A stretch of 64,000 nucleotides of DNA from Alkalimonas delamerensis. GTDB taxonomy: Bacteria; Pseudomonadota; Gammaproteobacteria; Enterobacterales; Alteromonadaceae. The position numbers and the translations under genes were made by a program. The stretch is taken from contig NZ_JAUZVY010000001.1 in assembly GCF_030717955.1 (NCBI RefSeq), positions 434,001 through 498,000 of the forward strand, in the 5' to 3' direction. A model generated the notes under the pieces. It made no database searches, was not told where the DNA came from, and worked only from the letters and a program-made list of their open reading frames with translations. The first letter of the stretch is position 1; the number at the start of each line of letters is the position of its first letter. This document shows positions 1 to 8,983 of this stretch, piece after piece.

Positions 1-2
1 CC

Positions 3-884
3 GAGCTGGCAATGCAGCGCAGTATGAAAGGGCTGGATCCGGCCATCGAAGCGGCGGTGGTGGTAGCCGATCACCAGCACGCCGCCATTACCGCTTTGAT
101 CAGCGGCCGGGATCCACGTTTTGCCGGCTACAACCGGGTGATGGAAGCCCGGCGGCAAATTGGCAGCCTGATCAAGCCGGTGATCGCCATTGAAGCTCTG
201 GCTCAGCCAGAGCGCTTTGATCTGACAACGCCCTTGCTGGATGCGCCCATTCAACTGCGCAGCAATCAGCAAGACTGGCAGCCGCAGAACTTTGATCAGC
301 AGTTCCGGGGCGAGGTCAGTTTGCTCGATACCCTGGTCTATTCCTACAATGTGCCGATGGTCCGACTTGGCTTGCAGCTTGGAATGCCCTCGGTTGCGGC
401 CGCTTTAAGCCGGCTTGGGTTGGAGCGCCGTGTCCGGTTGCATCCGTCGGCCTTGCTGGGTGCGGTGGAGCTGACACCTCTGGAAGTCAGCCAGTTGTAC
501 CAGACCTTAGCCAATCAGGGCGTACACCAGACGCTGGCCAGCATTGCCGTAGTGACGGATCAGCAAGGGCATCTGCTGTATCAACGCCCTCAGACCCCTA
601 TTCGGCGTTACTCGGTTGAGGCCACGGCCAATGTACACCTGGCCATGCAGCAAAGTGTGCTGCGTGGGACGGCTCGTGTTTTGGGGCAGCAGTTTCCCCA
701 GTTGGCTGGAAAAACCGGTACTTCCAGCGATTACCGCGACAGTTGGTTTGTGGTGATGGACGCACAGCATGTGGTCACCGTCTGGCAGGGGCGGGATGAC
801 AATGTTTCCACCGGGCTAACAGGCAGTTCCGGGGCCATGCGTTTGGCTTTGCAGTACTATCGTTTACAAAACTTACGCCCCTGA
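3..884 (+). CDS. mrcB: Penicillin-binding protein 1B, C-terminal part (cut by window edge)
   Basis: This is the transpeptidase half of a class A penicillin-binding protein, the periplasmic enzyme that cross-links peptidoglycan. The frame is already open at the first bases, so the start and the glycosyltransferase domain lie upstream of the window; the ATG at 12 is internal. All three transpeptidase motifs are visible: SLIK (the SxxK catalytic serine) near base 165, SYN near base 342, and KTGTSSDYRDSW near base 711. The ending, with GRDDN and a GSSGAM stretch, matches the PBP1b type rather than PBP1a. No further gene follows on this strand before the regulator at 1007. PBP1b assignment is from motif style and family knowledge. 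Confidence 0.9.
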   Translation, partial: ELAMQRSMKGLDPAIEAAVVVADHQHAAITALISGRDPRFAGYNRVMEARRQIGSLIKPVIAIEALAQPERFDLTTPLLDAPIQLRSNQQDWQPQNFDQQFRGEVSLLDTLVYSYNVPMVRLGLQLGMPSVAAALSRLGLERRVRLHPSALLGAVELTPLEVSQLYQTLANQGVHQTLASIAVVTDQQGHLLYQRPQTPIRRYSVEATANVHLAMQQSVLRGTARVLGQQFPQLAGKTGTSSDYRDSWFVVMDAQHVVTVWQGRDDNVSTGLTGSSGAMRLALQYYRLQNLRP

Positions 885-930
885 TTCGTCTAGTTCAGCG
901 TCAACTGGTGACCATTGAAACCAAAGGTAC

Positions 931-960
931 TTGTTATTCTTTGACTTTTAGGTTGATAAT
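931..960 (+). promoter_or_regulatory. Possible sigma-70 promoter for the wHTH regulator
   Basis: TTGTTA at 931-936 and GATAAT at 955-960 are separated by 18 bases in the gap between mrcB and the regulator at 1007. The -10 matches 5 of 6 and the -35 matches 4 of 6. Expected transcription start is about 967. Confidence 0.4.
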
Positions 961-1006
961 GGTGGCTGAACCTAAATGCGCATTGCGGAAGAATTGTAAA
1001 TAAACC

Positions 1007-3187
1007 ATGGCGATTAAACCGGAACATCGACTACAAGTTGGCGCTTGGTGTTATTTGCCAGAGCAGGATAAGCTGGTGAAGTTCGACGCCGCTGGTCAGG
1101 TGATCGAGACCGCCGAGCTGGATAATCTTTGCCAGAATGTCTTGAACTATTTAGTGGTGCATGCCGGCGAGTTGGTCAGTAAAGATGAGCTGCTGGAAAA
1201 AGTCTGGGGCATTCGGGCGGTCTCTGATGGTCGTATTACCCGCGTGATAAGGGTGCTTCGGGTAGCCTTGGGCGATGATAGCCGAACGCCCAGTTACATT
1301 GAAACCGTACCCAAACGGGGTTATCGACTGGTCGCTGAAGTGACACCGCTCGATCTGCCATACAGCAGTCCTTCCGAGCCGACTACAGAAAGTCCGGCTA
1401 CTGCTGCATCGGAGTCAGAGCTCTCAATGAACATGCCTTGGCCAAGGCGGCTGGCATTGGGGCTGTTACTGGCTATGCCTATACTGCTGGCGGCTTATTT
1501 CTGGCTTGCTGTCAGCTCACCAGAGGAGCCGGCCTCTAGTATTCCGCTTTGGCGCTTTGAACCTGTCACTTTTTTAGACGGTATTGAGTTCTATCACAGC
1601 ATTTCACCGGATGAAGCCTTGCTGGCCTTTAGTTATGCCAGCAGTCCCGGTGATACCATTGTTCGATTAAAGCTGCAAAACCTGAAAACGCATCAGGTGG
1701 TGCAATTGACCGATGCTCCCTACAGTAGCTTTGGTGCAAGCTGGAGCCCGGATGCTCAACAGCTGGCTTATCACCGCATGCTATCAGGCGAGTTGTGTCA
1801 GATCCGATTGCTGACGCTGAATGCTGCCCGGGATGGGATCCTATCCGATGAGCTGTTAACCGAGTGTGGTAAAAACTCAGTATCAGCCCGACTAGCCTGG
1901 TCGCCGGATGGCAGATACATCGTTTTTCCGTCGAGGGAAGCCGACCAAAATCAAATGACCTTGATGCGTTTCTCGCTGGCGGCAAATCGTGTCGAAGCAC
2001 TAACAGCACCTCCATCCAGCGGATTTGGCGACTACGCTGCACGTTTTTCCCGGGATGGTCGCCGACTGGCTTTTTTAAGGCATACCACGGATGTTGTTCA
2101 GCTATGGGAGCTGGATTTAGTGACTCGCTCATCGAGAAAGCTGACTCAGCTGCAGGATCGCTATCCAGGCAATGTTGATTGGTCGACGGATGACCAGGAG
2201 ATTATCTATCCCGCCGGTCGCTCAATGCTGGCGGCGGTCAATGTTCACTCCGGAAAAGAGCGCATTATTGCTTACACCGATCATTCCGCCAGAGAAATTC
2301 AGGTCAGTCCGTCCGGGCGCATCATTGCCTCGGTGGGTGCTTTTTCTCAGCGCAATATTTTAAAAGTACCCAACCGTATCGTAAATCAAGCGGACACTTT
2401 GTCACAGCAAGTTTTTAGTTCTAACCGCAGCGAAGCGTTTGCCGAGGCCAGCCCGACGTCTGATGGGACTATTGCCGTAGTTTCGCGGCGCTCTGGTTTA
2501 CCTCAGATCTGGTTGTTTCATCCTGATGGCAGTCAATCGCAATTGACAGCGTTTACCGAAAACGAGCGGATTAGCCAGTTGGCATTTTCACCCGATGGGC
2601 AGCACTTGTTGGCTTTGATTAGCCAGGAGTTATGGCTGTTCAGGGAAGCTGAGCTTCCGAAAAGGCTCACTTCCAGAGATGACTTTATGGTGGCAAATCC
2701 GAGTTGGGGGGCAGACAATACCACCATTTATTTTGCTGCTTCGTACCAAGGACGCTGGCAAATGATGGCTACCTCTTTGGAAGATAAACAAGGCATCGCA
2801 CTGTTTCACCCGGATATGGATCTTCACCTGGAGAGTCCGTCCGGCGATTACAGTTTCTGGCGCAATAGCAGCGATGGTGCTTATTACCTGCAACCGCAGC
2901 AGGAACTGCAAGCGAAACGACTGGAGTTGCCGCTGCAAGTGTCTTTCCCATTGCGTTTTGTGCTGGTGGATCAGGGGCTGTATTTTTCCAGCTATCTCTC
3001 AAACAACAATTATCAGCTTTACTTTCTCGATTTTGAAACCCTGCAAACAGTAATTGCGACAGAAATGGAGTCGGTGCCCTACAGCGAGTTCAGCCTGAGT
3101 GGCGATCAGCGCTATTTTTATATCCCTTCGATGTGGCGTGGAGATATGGATATTGCCGAAATTTCGTTAGAACAGCAAAATTTATAA
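1007..3187 (+). CDS. CadC/ToxR-like membrane-anchored winged-helix regulator with PD40/TolB-like propeller
   Basis: A 726-residue inner-membrane transcription regulator. Residues about 10-110 are an OmpR/CadC-type winged helix (ELVSKDELLEKVW, then RVIRVLRVALGD and the typical ETVPKRGYRL end). A single hydrophobic segment at about 147-167 anchors it. The remaining 550 residues, predicted periplasmic, contain repeated WSPDG/FSRDG/FSPDG blocks (for example ASWSPDAQQLAYHR, LAWSPDGRYIVF, AFSPDGQHLLAL), the signature of a TolB-like beta-propeller. Such proteins bind DNA in the cytoplasm and sense something outside through the C-terminal domain; the ligand is not known here. It is followed by a small secreted-peptide gene and by a second regulator of the same architecture at 3623. 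No strong ribosome-binding site precedes ATG 1007. Confidence 0.85.
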   Translation: MAIKPEHRLQVGAWCYLPEQDKLVKFDAAGQVIETAELDNLCQNVLNYLVVHAGELVSKDELLEKVWGIRAVSDGRITRVIRVLRVALGDDSRTPSYIETVPKRGYRLVAEVTPLDLPYSSPSEPTTESPATAASESELSMNMPWPRRLALGLLLAMPILLAAYFWLAVSSPEEPASSIPLWRFEPVTFLDGIEFYHSISPDEALLAFSYASSPGDTIVRLKLQNLKTHQVVQLTDAPYSSFGASWSPDAQQLAYHRMLSGELCQIRLLTLNAARDGILSDELLTECGKNSVSARLAWSPDGRYIVFPSREADQNQMTLMRFSLAANRVEALTAPPSSGFGDYAARFSRDGRRLAFLRHTTDVVQLWELDLVTRSSRKLTQLQDRYPGNVDWSTDDQEIIYPAGRSMLAAVNVHSGKERIIAYTDHSAREIQVSPSGRIIASVGAFSQRNILKVPNRIVNQADTLSQQVFSSNRSEAFAEASPTSDGTIAVVSRRSGLPQIWLFHPDGSQSQLTAFTENERISQLAFSPDGQHLLALISQELWLFREAELPKRLTSRDDFMVANPSWGADNTTIYFAASYQGRWQMMATSLEDKQGIALFHPDMDLHLESPSGDYSFWRNSSDGAYYLQPQQELQAKRLELPLQVSFPLRFVLVDQGLYFSSYLSNNNYQLYFLDFETLQTVIATEMESVPYSEFSLSGDQRYFYIPSMWRGDMDIAEISLEQQNL

Positions 3188-3287
3188 GCTTTTTATAAGG
3201 ATTTCATCGAGTTATTTTTTTTGTGCAGTGCAATCTTAAAGCAACACCAGCTGCTTCTGTACATTTAACTCAATAAAGGACATCCTA

Positions 3288-3500
3288 ATGAAAAACTTAC
3301 TAACTACTGTTGTTGCCACTTGTTTTGTCGTCGGTCTTGCCATTGCTGCCAAAGGGGCAGACACTTCCGGCGAAACCAAACTGGATGCAGAGCCCCTATT
3401 GGCTTGTGCCTGGTTTCCTTTCTGCTGGGATCCAGACCTGGAAATGCATCAAAACCTGGGCTCAGAATCTATAGATGCCATGGAAGATGCTGTTGCCTGA
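3288..3500 (+). CDS. Small secreted peptide with two cysteines, function unknown
   Basis: A 70-residue protein with a clear Sec signal peptide: MKN start, hydrophobic core at about 4-20 and an AKGA-type cleavage region near residue 24. The mature part would be about 46 residues, acidic, with two cysteines six apart in LLACAWFPFCWDPD (residues 40 and 46) that could form a disulfide once exported. An AAAGGA ribosome-binding site sits 7 bases before the ATG, which supports real translation. It lies alone between two membrane regulators with extracytoplasmic sensor domains, so it may be their target or their signal; that is inference. I do not recognise a family. It could instead be a short lineage-specific peptide unrelated to the regulators. 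Confidence 0.6.
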   Translation: MKNLLTTVVATCFVVGLAIAAKGADTSGETKLDAEPLLACAWFPFCWDPDLEMHQNLGSESIDAMEDAVA

Positions 3501-3622
3501 GCTGCGATGTCGGTTTTCAAGCCGGTTCAGCAGTCATTGCATCACTCTGTAACAATTGCGTACCTGAAATTTTGCTGCTTTCCGTTATAATCCGTCCATA
3601 CCCTGTGTAAGGACGGATTGCC

Positions 3623-5704
3623 TTGTCTAAGCTGGAACCCCTGGTTCAATTTGGTCGCTGGCGTTATCGTGCTTCGGTTGGTAAGTTATGGCCAGCTGAT
3701 GCCGATGAGTCGGTGGCTGCCTTGCTTGAGCCAAGACTGCAGAAGTTGCTGAACTATTTTTTATTGCATCCGAATCAGCTGCTGACAAAAAACCAGCTGA
3801 TTGAAGATGTGTGGCCGGCTGGAGAGGGAACCGATGGCGCTGTGATGCGTGCCGTTGGAGCTCTGCGGAAATTGCTGCAGGATAATACACAAGCGCCTGT
3901 TTTTATTGCCACCATACCGAAAAAGGGTTATTGCTGGTTGGCTGAGCTGGAGCCACTCACCACCCCTCAGGCGGAACAGAACCGACAGTTTGAACATGGC
4001 AATTCAGCTCAGATCCGCGGGGTAGGCTTGCAGCGATACCCCAATCGTCAATTTATTCTGCTGGCTGTGTTGTCGCTTTTGATCAGCTGCGGCATCGTGG
4101 CTTATGGTTTAACCCATCTTACTCTGGGAGCAGCACAGCAAAGTTTCCACCATCTCGAACCCATTAGTGCGCTCAATGGTCGTGAGCGTTTGCCGCTTTG
4201 GGACTCGAGCCAGCAACAGATGTTTTATCAGCATCAACGCAATGGCCAGTCGAAGTGGCAGTGGGTGGCACAACCTAGTCAGCAAGTGAGCCCGGTTTTT
4301 TTACCCGGAAGTTACAAGGCACTTGGGCCGGCCAGCTTCGCAGACAACAATCTGTATTTCAGTGCTCTGACTGAAGAGGGCTGTGGTATTTTTCAGCAGG
4401 CGGTAACCCTTCCACCCTTGCCAGCCCGACAGCTGGCGGTCTGTCGGCAATGGCTGCCCAGCGGTATGACCCTGCTGGGAGAGCACTTATACTGGCTGGA
4501 TGCCGTGCCGGACCGGCAAGCTCAGTTCCAACTTTGGCGTGCTACGGTGCCTGTGGGGCATGCTCCTTTACAGCCTGAAGCTGTGCCGATGGAGGCCATA
4601 GCTGCCCTTGCCATACACCGATTGATTGCGCACGAGGGCAGTTTGTACTTGTTGGTGCAAGTAAGTTTTTCGCAGACTCAACTGATTCGAATGCACTCTG
4701 GCGAAAAAGACTGGCAGTTGATGAAGCAGTATCCGCAAGTTGTTATTGAACTGGCCGAAAGCCGCAAAGGGCTTTGGCTTAGTCAATCACAACAGCCTTA
4801 TCAGCCGTTTACACCCATGGGCAATAACGCTGCCAGCCTTGGACCATTGTCGGTGGGGTTACGGGATCTGATTTTCGTCGGTCCAGCCGAGCCTGTTGCA
4901 GTCTCAGGCGCAAAGCCAATCGATGATCTTTGGTTTGCAACCAAAGCGGCTGATGGCTTGGGTTGGCAGCATTGGTATCCGTCGAATCGGACCGAGCGGT
5001 TGGCGGCAGTCTCTGGTACACAGGTTGCTTTTGTCTCAAACCGCTCCGGTAACGAGCAAATCTGGCTGGCACAGCGCGGCCATTTGCAGCAAGTGACATC
5101 GTTAGCTGGTCACCAACAAATTCAGCAATTGCTCTGGTTCCGGCAGCATTTGTTGGCGGTCATCAATCGAAAAGTGTTTCAGTTGAATACCGAAACAGGG
5201 CAATTGCAAGCGTTGTTGCCTCCGGAAGTGGAGCCCAGTCAGCTGGAGGTGTGCCGTCAGCAGCTGTACTGGACGCAGTTTGATGGCAAAACGGGCTGGC
5301 AGCTCTATCGGATGGCAGCGAATCGGGTCGAGTTGGTGTTGGACGATGTGCTGGATGTTCGTTGTGCGCCAGATGGTTTGGTGATTCGGCGTGATCGGGT
5401 TGCGGGTCTGCAGTTGTGGCGTCAGGATGGTCGTTTTTTGTCTCTCTCTTTGCCGGGGTTTTCGGTCCCTGCTGTGGAACGCCATCAGTGGCTGACCAAC
5501 GACCTGGGCATTGCCTGGCTGGATACGGCAGTGGGTACCTTGAGCTTTATGAGCTGGCAAGATGAGTACCAGCAGTTTGAGCTGCCGGCTGGCCAGGCAC
5601 CAACAGCGATCTACAGTGATCGCAGTGGCAGCCAGTGGTTGTTGCAACAAAGCCGGCAACAGGACAGTGACGTTGTTCGCCTGTTGCCGGATAGAACGCC
5701 TTAA
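3623..5704 (+). CDS. Second CadC/ToxR-like membrane-anchored winged-helix regulator
   Basis: A 693-residue protein with the same plan as the regulator at 1007. A winged-helix domain occupies about residues 5-110 (QLLTKNQLIEDVW, then AVMRAVGALRKLLQD and TIPKKGYCWL). A transmembrane segment follows at about 144-165 (rich in L, I, V), then a large predicted periplasmic domain. The propeller-like repeats are weaker than in the first copy, although an FVSNRSGNEQIWLA blade-like motif remains. Start is TTG at 3623 with AAGGACGG just upstream; no ATG lies near the domain start. Its TAA overlaps the hemL stop codon on the other strand. The two regulators have clearly diverged, so they probably answer to different signals. 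Target genes are unknown. Confidence 0.8.
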   Translation: MSKLEPLVQFGRWRYRASVGKLWPADADESVAALLEPRLQKLLNYFLLHPNQLLTKNQLIEDVWPAGEGTDGAVMRAVGALRKLLQDNTQAPVFIATIPKKGYCWLAELEPLTTPQAEQNRQFEHGNSAQIRGVGLQRYPNRQFILLAVLSLLISCGIVAYGLTHLTLGAAQQSFHHLEPISALNGRERLPLWDSSQQQMFYQHQRNGQSKWQWVAQPSQQVSPVFLPGSYKALGPASFADNNLYFSALTEEGCGIFQQAVTLPPLPARQLAVCRQWLPSGMTLLGEHLYWLDAVPDRQAQFQLWRATVPVGHAPLQPEAVPMEAIAALAIHRLIAHEGSLYLLVQVSFSQTQLIRMHSGEKDWQLMKQYPQVVIELAESRKGLWLSQSQQPYQPFTPMGNNAASLGPLSVGLRDLIFVGPAEPVAVSGAKPIDDLWFATKAADGLGWQHWYPSNRTERLAAVSGTQVAFVSNRSGNEQIWLAQRGHLQQVTSLAGHQQIQQLLWFRQHLLAVINRKVFQLNTETGQLQALLPPEVEPSQLEVCRQQLYWTQFDGKTGWQLYRMAANRVELVLDDVLDVRCAPDGLVIRRDRVAGLQLWRQDGRFLSLSLPGFSVPAVERHQWLTNDLGIAWLDTAVGTLSFMSWQDEYQQFELPAGQAPTAIYSDRSGSQWLLQQSRQQDSDVVRLLPDRTP

Positions 5705-6990
5705 CCGGTGGCCAGCTGAGCGAAACTGCGATCGGCGGCGGCGATGGTTGCTGCCAGATCAGCTTCACTGTGCGCCAGTGACAAAAAGCCTGCTTCATAC
5801 GCCGATGGTGCCAGATAGATGCCTTCTTGCAGCATCAGATGGAAAAAGCGCTTAAAGGCCTCAATGTCGCACTGAGTGGCTTGGGCAAAATTAGTGATGG
5901 CTTGCTCTTTGGTAAAAAACAGACCAAACATACCGCCGACCTGAGTGGTCGCCAATGGGATGCCGTGTTTGTCGGCAGCGGCCTTGATACCGGCGATCAG
6001 CTGGCTGGTTTTCTCTGTCAGGGCTTCATAGACCCCAGGCTGGCGGATGGCATTCAGCGCTGCCAAACCAGCGGCCATGGCCAGCGGGTTGCCGGATAAG
6101 GTGCCCGCCTGATAGACCGGCCCGGTGGGCGCAATGTGTTGCATAATGGCGCGCTTGCCGCCAAAGGCCCCTACTGGCATACCGCCACCGATGATTTTAC
6201 CTAAGGTTGTTAAATCCGGTTGCACGCCATACACCGCCTGAGCTCCGCCTAATGCTACCCGGAAGCCCGTCATGACTTCATCAAAAATCAGCACACTGCC
6301 GTATTGATCGCACAGCGCTCTTAGCCCTTCTAAGAAACCTGGTGCTGGTGGAATGCAGTTCATATTGCCGGCGACTGGCTCCACAATAATGCAGGCGATG
6401 TCGTCGCCCTGTTCCGCAAAGATGGCTTCGAGTTGAGTCAGGTTGTTAAATTCCGCCGTTAGCGTGTACTTGGCAAAGTCAGCCGGTACGCCCGGTGAGT
6501 TGGGTACGCCTAGCGTCAGGGCACCAGAGCCCGCTTTGACCAGCAGGGAGTCGGCGTGGCCATGGTAGCAGCCTTCAAATTTTAAAATGGTATTGCGGCC
6601 CGTGTAGCCGCGGGCCAGCCGGATGGCGCTCATGGTGGCTTCGGTACCGGAGCTGACGAAGCGCACCATCTCCATGCTAGGCACTAACTGACTGACCAGC
6701 TCGGCCATTTCAACTTCCGCCGGGCAGGGCGCACCGAAGCTTAAACCATTTTCTGCGGCTTGCTGAACTGCCTGGCGAATGGCCGGATGATTATGCCCCA
6801 GCAGCATCGGGCCCCAGGAACCAATGTAATCGATATAGCGCTTGCCATCGACATCAAAAATATAAGGACCGTCGGCTTTTTCAATAAAAACCGGGGTGCC
6901 GCCAACACTTTTAAAAGCCCGTACTGGTGAGTTGACACCACCGGGAATGGTGTTTTGGGCGCGTTCGAAAAGTTGCACTGATTTGTTCAT
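5701..6990 (-). CDS. hemL: Glutamate-1-semialdehyde 2,1-aminomutase
   Basis: PLP enzyme that turns glutamate-1-semialdehyde into 5-aminolevulinate, the second committed step of C5-pathway heme synthesis in the cytoplasm. The 429-residue product starts MNKSVQLFERAQ and shows the family landmarks: GGVNSPVRAF near the start, YIDYIGSWGPMLLGH, FEGCYHGHAD, IFDEVMTGFR, and the PLP-lysine region TTLGKIIGGGMPVGAFGG. ATG 6990 with an AGGAACC ribosome-binding site is preferred over an upstream in-frame start that adds 20 unrelated residues. It lies 16 bases after pyrB on the same strand, so the two are probably co-transcribed. Its stop overlaps that of the convergent regulator gene. Confidence 0.96.
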   Translation of the reverse strand: MNKSVQLFERAQNTIPGGVNSPVRAFKSVGGTPVFIEKADGPYIFDVDGKRYIDYIGSWGPMLLGHNHPAIRQAVQQAAENGLSFGAPCPAEVEMAELVSQLVPSMEMVRFVSSGTEATMSAIRLARGYTGRNTILKFEGCYHGHADSLLVKAGSGALTLGVPNSPGVPADFAKYTLTAEFNNLTQLEAIFAEQGDDIACIIVEPVAGNMNCIPPAPGFLEGLRALCDQYGSVLIFDEVMTGFRVALGGAQAVYGVQPDLTTLGKIIGGGMPVGAFGGKRAIMQHIAPTGPVYQAGTLSGNPLAMAAGLAALNAIRQPGVYEALTEKTSQLIAGIKAAADKHGIPLATTQVGGMFGLFFTKEQAITNFAQATQCDIEAFKRFFHLMLQEGIYLAPSAYEAGFLSLAHSEADLAATIAAADRSFAQLATG

Positions 6991-7006
6991 ACGGGTTCCT
7001 TGCAGA

Positions 7007-8029
7007 TTAAAGCGGAGAAAGGGAGGACTTGTTGCTGTACCAGGGCACATCGCACTCGTATCGGGTTACCAGGTGCTCAACACCAAGCGTCAGGGCGAAC
7101 AGCGCCATCCGGATCACCACGCCATTGTCGGCCTGGCGGAAAATCGCCAGATTCGGATTCAGGTTCAGATCGTTGTCGAGTTCGTTGGCATCCAACCGTG
7201 AGTCGCGTGGTAGTGGATGCATAATGACGGTGTTGGATTTGCAATGCTTGGTGTAAATATCCTGATTGAGCCGGAACTTGCCGCGATACAGGTTGGCCTC
7301 GTCTTTGCTGGCAAAGCGCTCTTCCTGCACCCGGGTTTGGTAGACAATATCGGCGGCCAGTTTGCCTTCCAGTGCATCGCTGAACTCAATGCTGTGGCCG
7401 GCGTTTTCGATGGCACTGACCACGCTATCTGGCATCGCCAGCTCGGTTGGAGAAATCAGGGTAAAACGAATGTTTTTGTACAGGCACAGCAATTTTGCCA
7501 GTGAGTGCACGGTGCGGCCAAATTTTAAATCGCCAACCATGGCGATGTGCATGCCATCAATGCTTTGGCCGCTGGCTGCCAGCTCTTTTTCAATGGTAAA
7601 AAGGTCGAGCAGCGCTTGAGTCGGGTGTTCATTGGCGCCATCGCCCCCATTTAACACCGGCACCCGGCTGCCTTCAGCAAATTCAGCCACTGAGCCAGAA
7701 TGGGGGTGGCGCATCGCAATCACATCGCTGTAGCTGCTGAGCACCCGGGCGGTATCGAACAACGACTCGCCTTTGGCCAGAGCGGAGCTTTCCATGCCGG
7801 TGGTTTCCCGTACTTCGCCACCCAACAGGTTAAAGGCGCAGCCAAAACTAACCCGGGTCCGGGTACTGGGCTCAAAGAATAGATTGCCCAAAATGGCGCC
7901 ATCCAGCACCTTGGTGCGCTTTTGCCGGCTGGCATAAGGCTCCATGCTGCGGGCCACCTGAAATACCTGCGCAATGCGCTCGCGATCAAACTGATTGACG
8001 GAAAGAATATGCTGGCCTGTAAAGCTCAT
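7007..8029 (-). CDS. pyrB: Aspartate carbamoyltransferase catalytic chain
   Basis: Condenses carbamoyl phosphate with aspartate to carbamoyl aspartate, the first committed step of pyrimidine synthesis. The 340-residue product has the carbamoyl-phosphate loop EPSTRTRVSF, the GDLKFGRTVHSLA region and HPLPRDSR. It is longer than the 311-residue E. coli chain, as in Vibrio/Shewanella-type enzymes (from memory). No pyrI regulatory subunit gene is adjacent. ATG 8029 begins MSFTGQHILSV; the frame stays open 50 codons further upstream, but that stretch is proline/serine-rich and unlike the family. On the minus strand a TATAAT lies at 8104-8109, a likely -10 box that falls inside the discarded extension. 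Confidence 0.94.
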   Translation of the reverse strand: MSFTGQHILSVNQFDRERIAQVFQVARSMEPYASRQKRTKVLDGAILGNLFFEPSTRTRVSFGCAFNLLGGEVRETTGMESSALAKGESLFDTARVLSSYSDVIAMRHPHSGSVAEFAEGSRVPVLNGGDGANEHPTQALLDLFTIEKELAASGQSIDGMHIAMVGDLKFGRTVHSLAKLLCLYKNIRFTLISPTELAMPDSVVSAIENAGHSIEFSDALEGKLAADIVYQTRVQEERFASKDEANLYRGKFRLNQDIYTKHCKSNTVIMHPLPRDSRLDANELDNDLNLNPNLAIFRQADNGVVIRMALFALTLGVEHLVTRYECDVPWYSNKSSLSPL

Positions 8030-8374
8030 ACGCTGGTGCCTGTGATCTGAGGTGTGGCTGGGAGACGGCACCGGGGTTGCCGGGCTGTCCGTGTTTGGCT
8101 GGCCATTATACGCTATAGCGCAGGGGAAAGGCGAATGCTGTTCAGCCCTCGTTGTTTGAGTTTTCGCTGCTTTACCCATAGTATAGAATGAGGTTAGGTA
8201 CTACTTTTAGTTTTAATTTCAGCGAGTAATGGCCCTTTATGAGCACTATCAAAAGAGGCATCAACAGCACTGTCGAACAAGGCTCTCAACACAGGCGGGG
8301 TCGGTTCGCCGCTTTGAACTGGCTGTGGGGGCAGGGCGCACGGCTCTGTGGTAGCAGGCAGGAGCAGCCACCCC

Positions 8375-8983
8375 ATGCTTGAATGGGCAGTGCCAACCTT
8401 GCTTGGGGCTTTGTTGCTACTGGCCGCTCTGGTCTCGGCTTTGATGCATCCGCTGCTGTGGTCCGTCCGCGGCTACATCGGCTTTAGCCTGTTGTTGGCA
8501 CTGGCCTGGGCCTGGTTGGGAGCGGTCGGGTTGGCGCTGGCCGAAGCGGTGATTGGGGCTGTTCTGACGGGAGGCCTGCTGATGCTGGCCTTGTCCCGTC
8601 AAGTTGCCGTGGAACCGGCTTCGGTCAATCGCTTAAGCGGGCCAACCAAAGTGCTGCTGCTTGTTGGCTGCCTGCTGCTGAGCGCTGTGTTGGCATGGAC
8701 TTTATGGCAAGGTCCAAAGGCGCACCCGTTTAGCCTTTGGCTGGCGCTGGTCTGGGGACTTTCGTGCTTCGCTTTGGTGAATGGGCCAGAACTGTTGCGG
8801 CGTGTAATTGCCCTGAACCTGATGGGGGCGGCGGTTTTTTCCGTGCTGGTGTTAGCGGCCAGTCTCGGGGGGGCGATCGACAGCCGGCTCTATGTATTGG
8901 TATTGATGGCGATGGTAATTGCCCTGGGGGCGACGGCCCTGGCGCTGTGGCTGATCCATCGTCTTCAGGCGGAGTCCTTATGA
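8375..8983 (+). CDS. Antiporter subunit: DUF4040 (MbhD/MrpA-tail)-like domain fused to MrpC/NuoK-like domain
   Basis: A 202-residue, almost wholly hydrophobic protein. Residues 1-75 look like the DUF4040 domain found in MbhD and at the end of MrpA (LALAEAVIGAVLTGGLLMLAL). After a short linker, residues about 95-200 form three segments resembling MrpC/NuoK: PELLRRVIALNLMGAAVFSV, then LYVLVLMAMVIALGATALAL. These subunits form the membrane region beside the antiporter subunits in Mrp and complex I-like machines. ATG 8375 follows CAGGAG by 10 bases; a GTG at 8348 in the same frame is less likely. Its TGA overlaps the ATG of the next gene (ATGA), so translation is coupled. The domain call is from pattern memory without a profile search. 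Confidence 0.7.
   Translation: MLEWAVPTLLGALLLLAALVSALMHPLLWSVRGYIGFSLLLALAWAWLGAVGLALAEAVIGAVLTGGLLMLALSRQVAVEPASVNRLSGPTKVLLLVGCLLLSAVLAWTLWQGPKAHPFSLWLALVWGLSCFALVNGPELLRRVIALNLMGAAVFSVLVLAASLGGAIDSRLYVLVLMAMVIALGATALALWLIHRLQAESL

Noticed and set aside
8030..8179. N-terminal extension of pyrB by 50 codons.
   Set aside because: The added residues are Pro/Ser/Thr-rich, unlike the family, and the likely -10 box lies within this stretch.
8239..8382. A 47-codon open frame (MSTIKRGINSTVEQG...) overlapping the start of the antiporter operon.
   Set aside because: Its stop overlaps the next ATG in a coupled manner, but there is no ribosome-binding site, the product is basic and not membrane-like, and it matches no Mrp subunit. 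Probably leader sequence.
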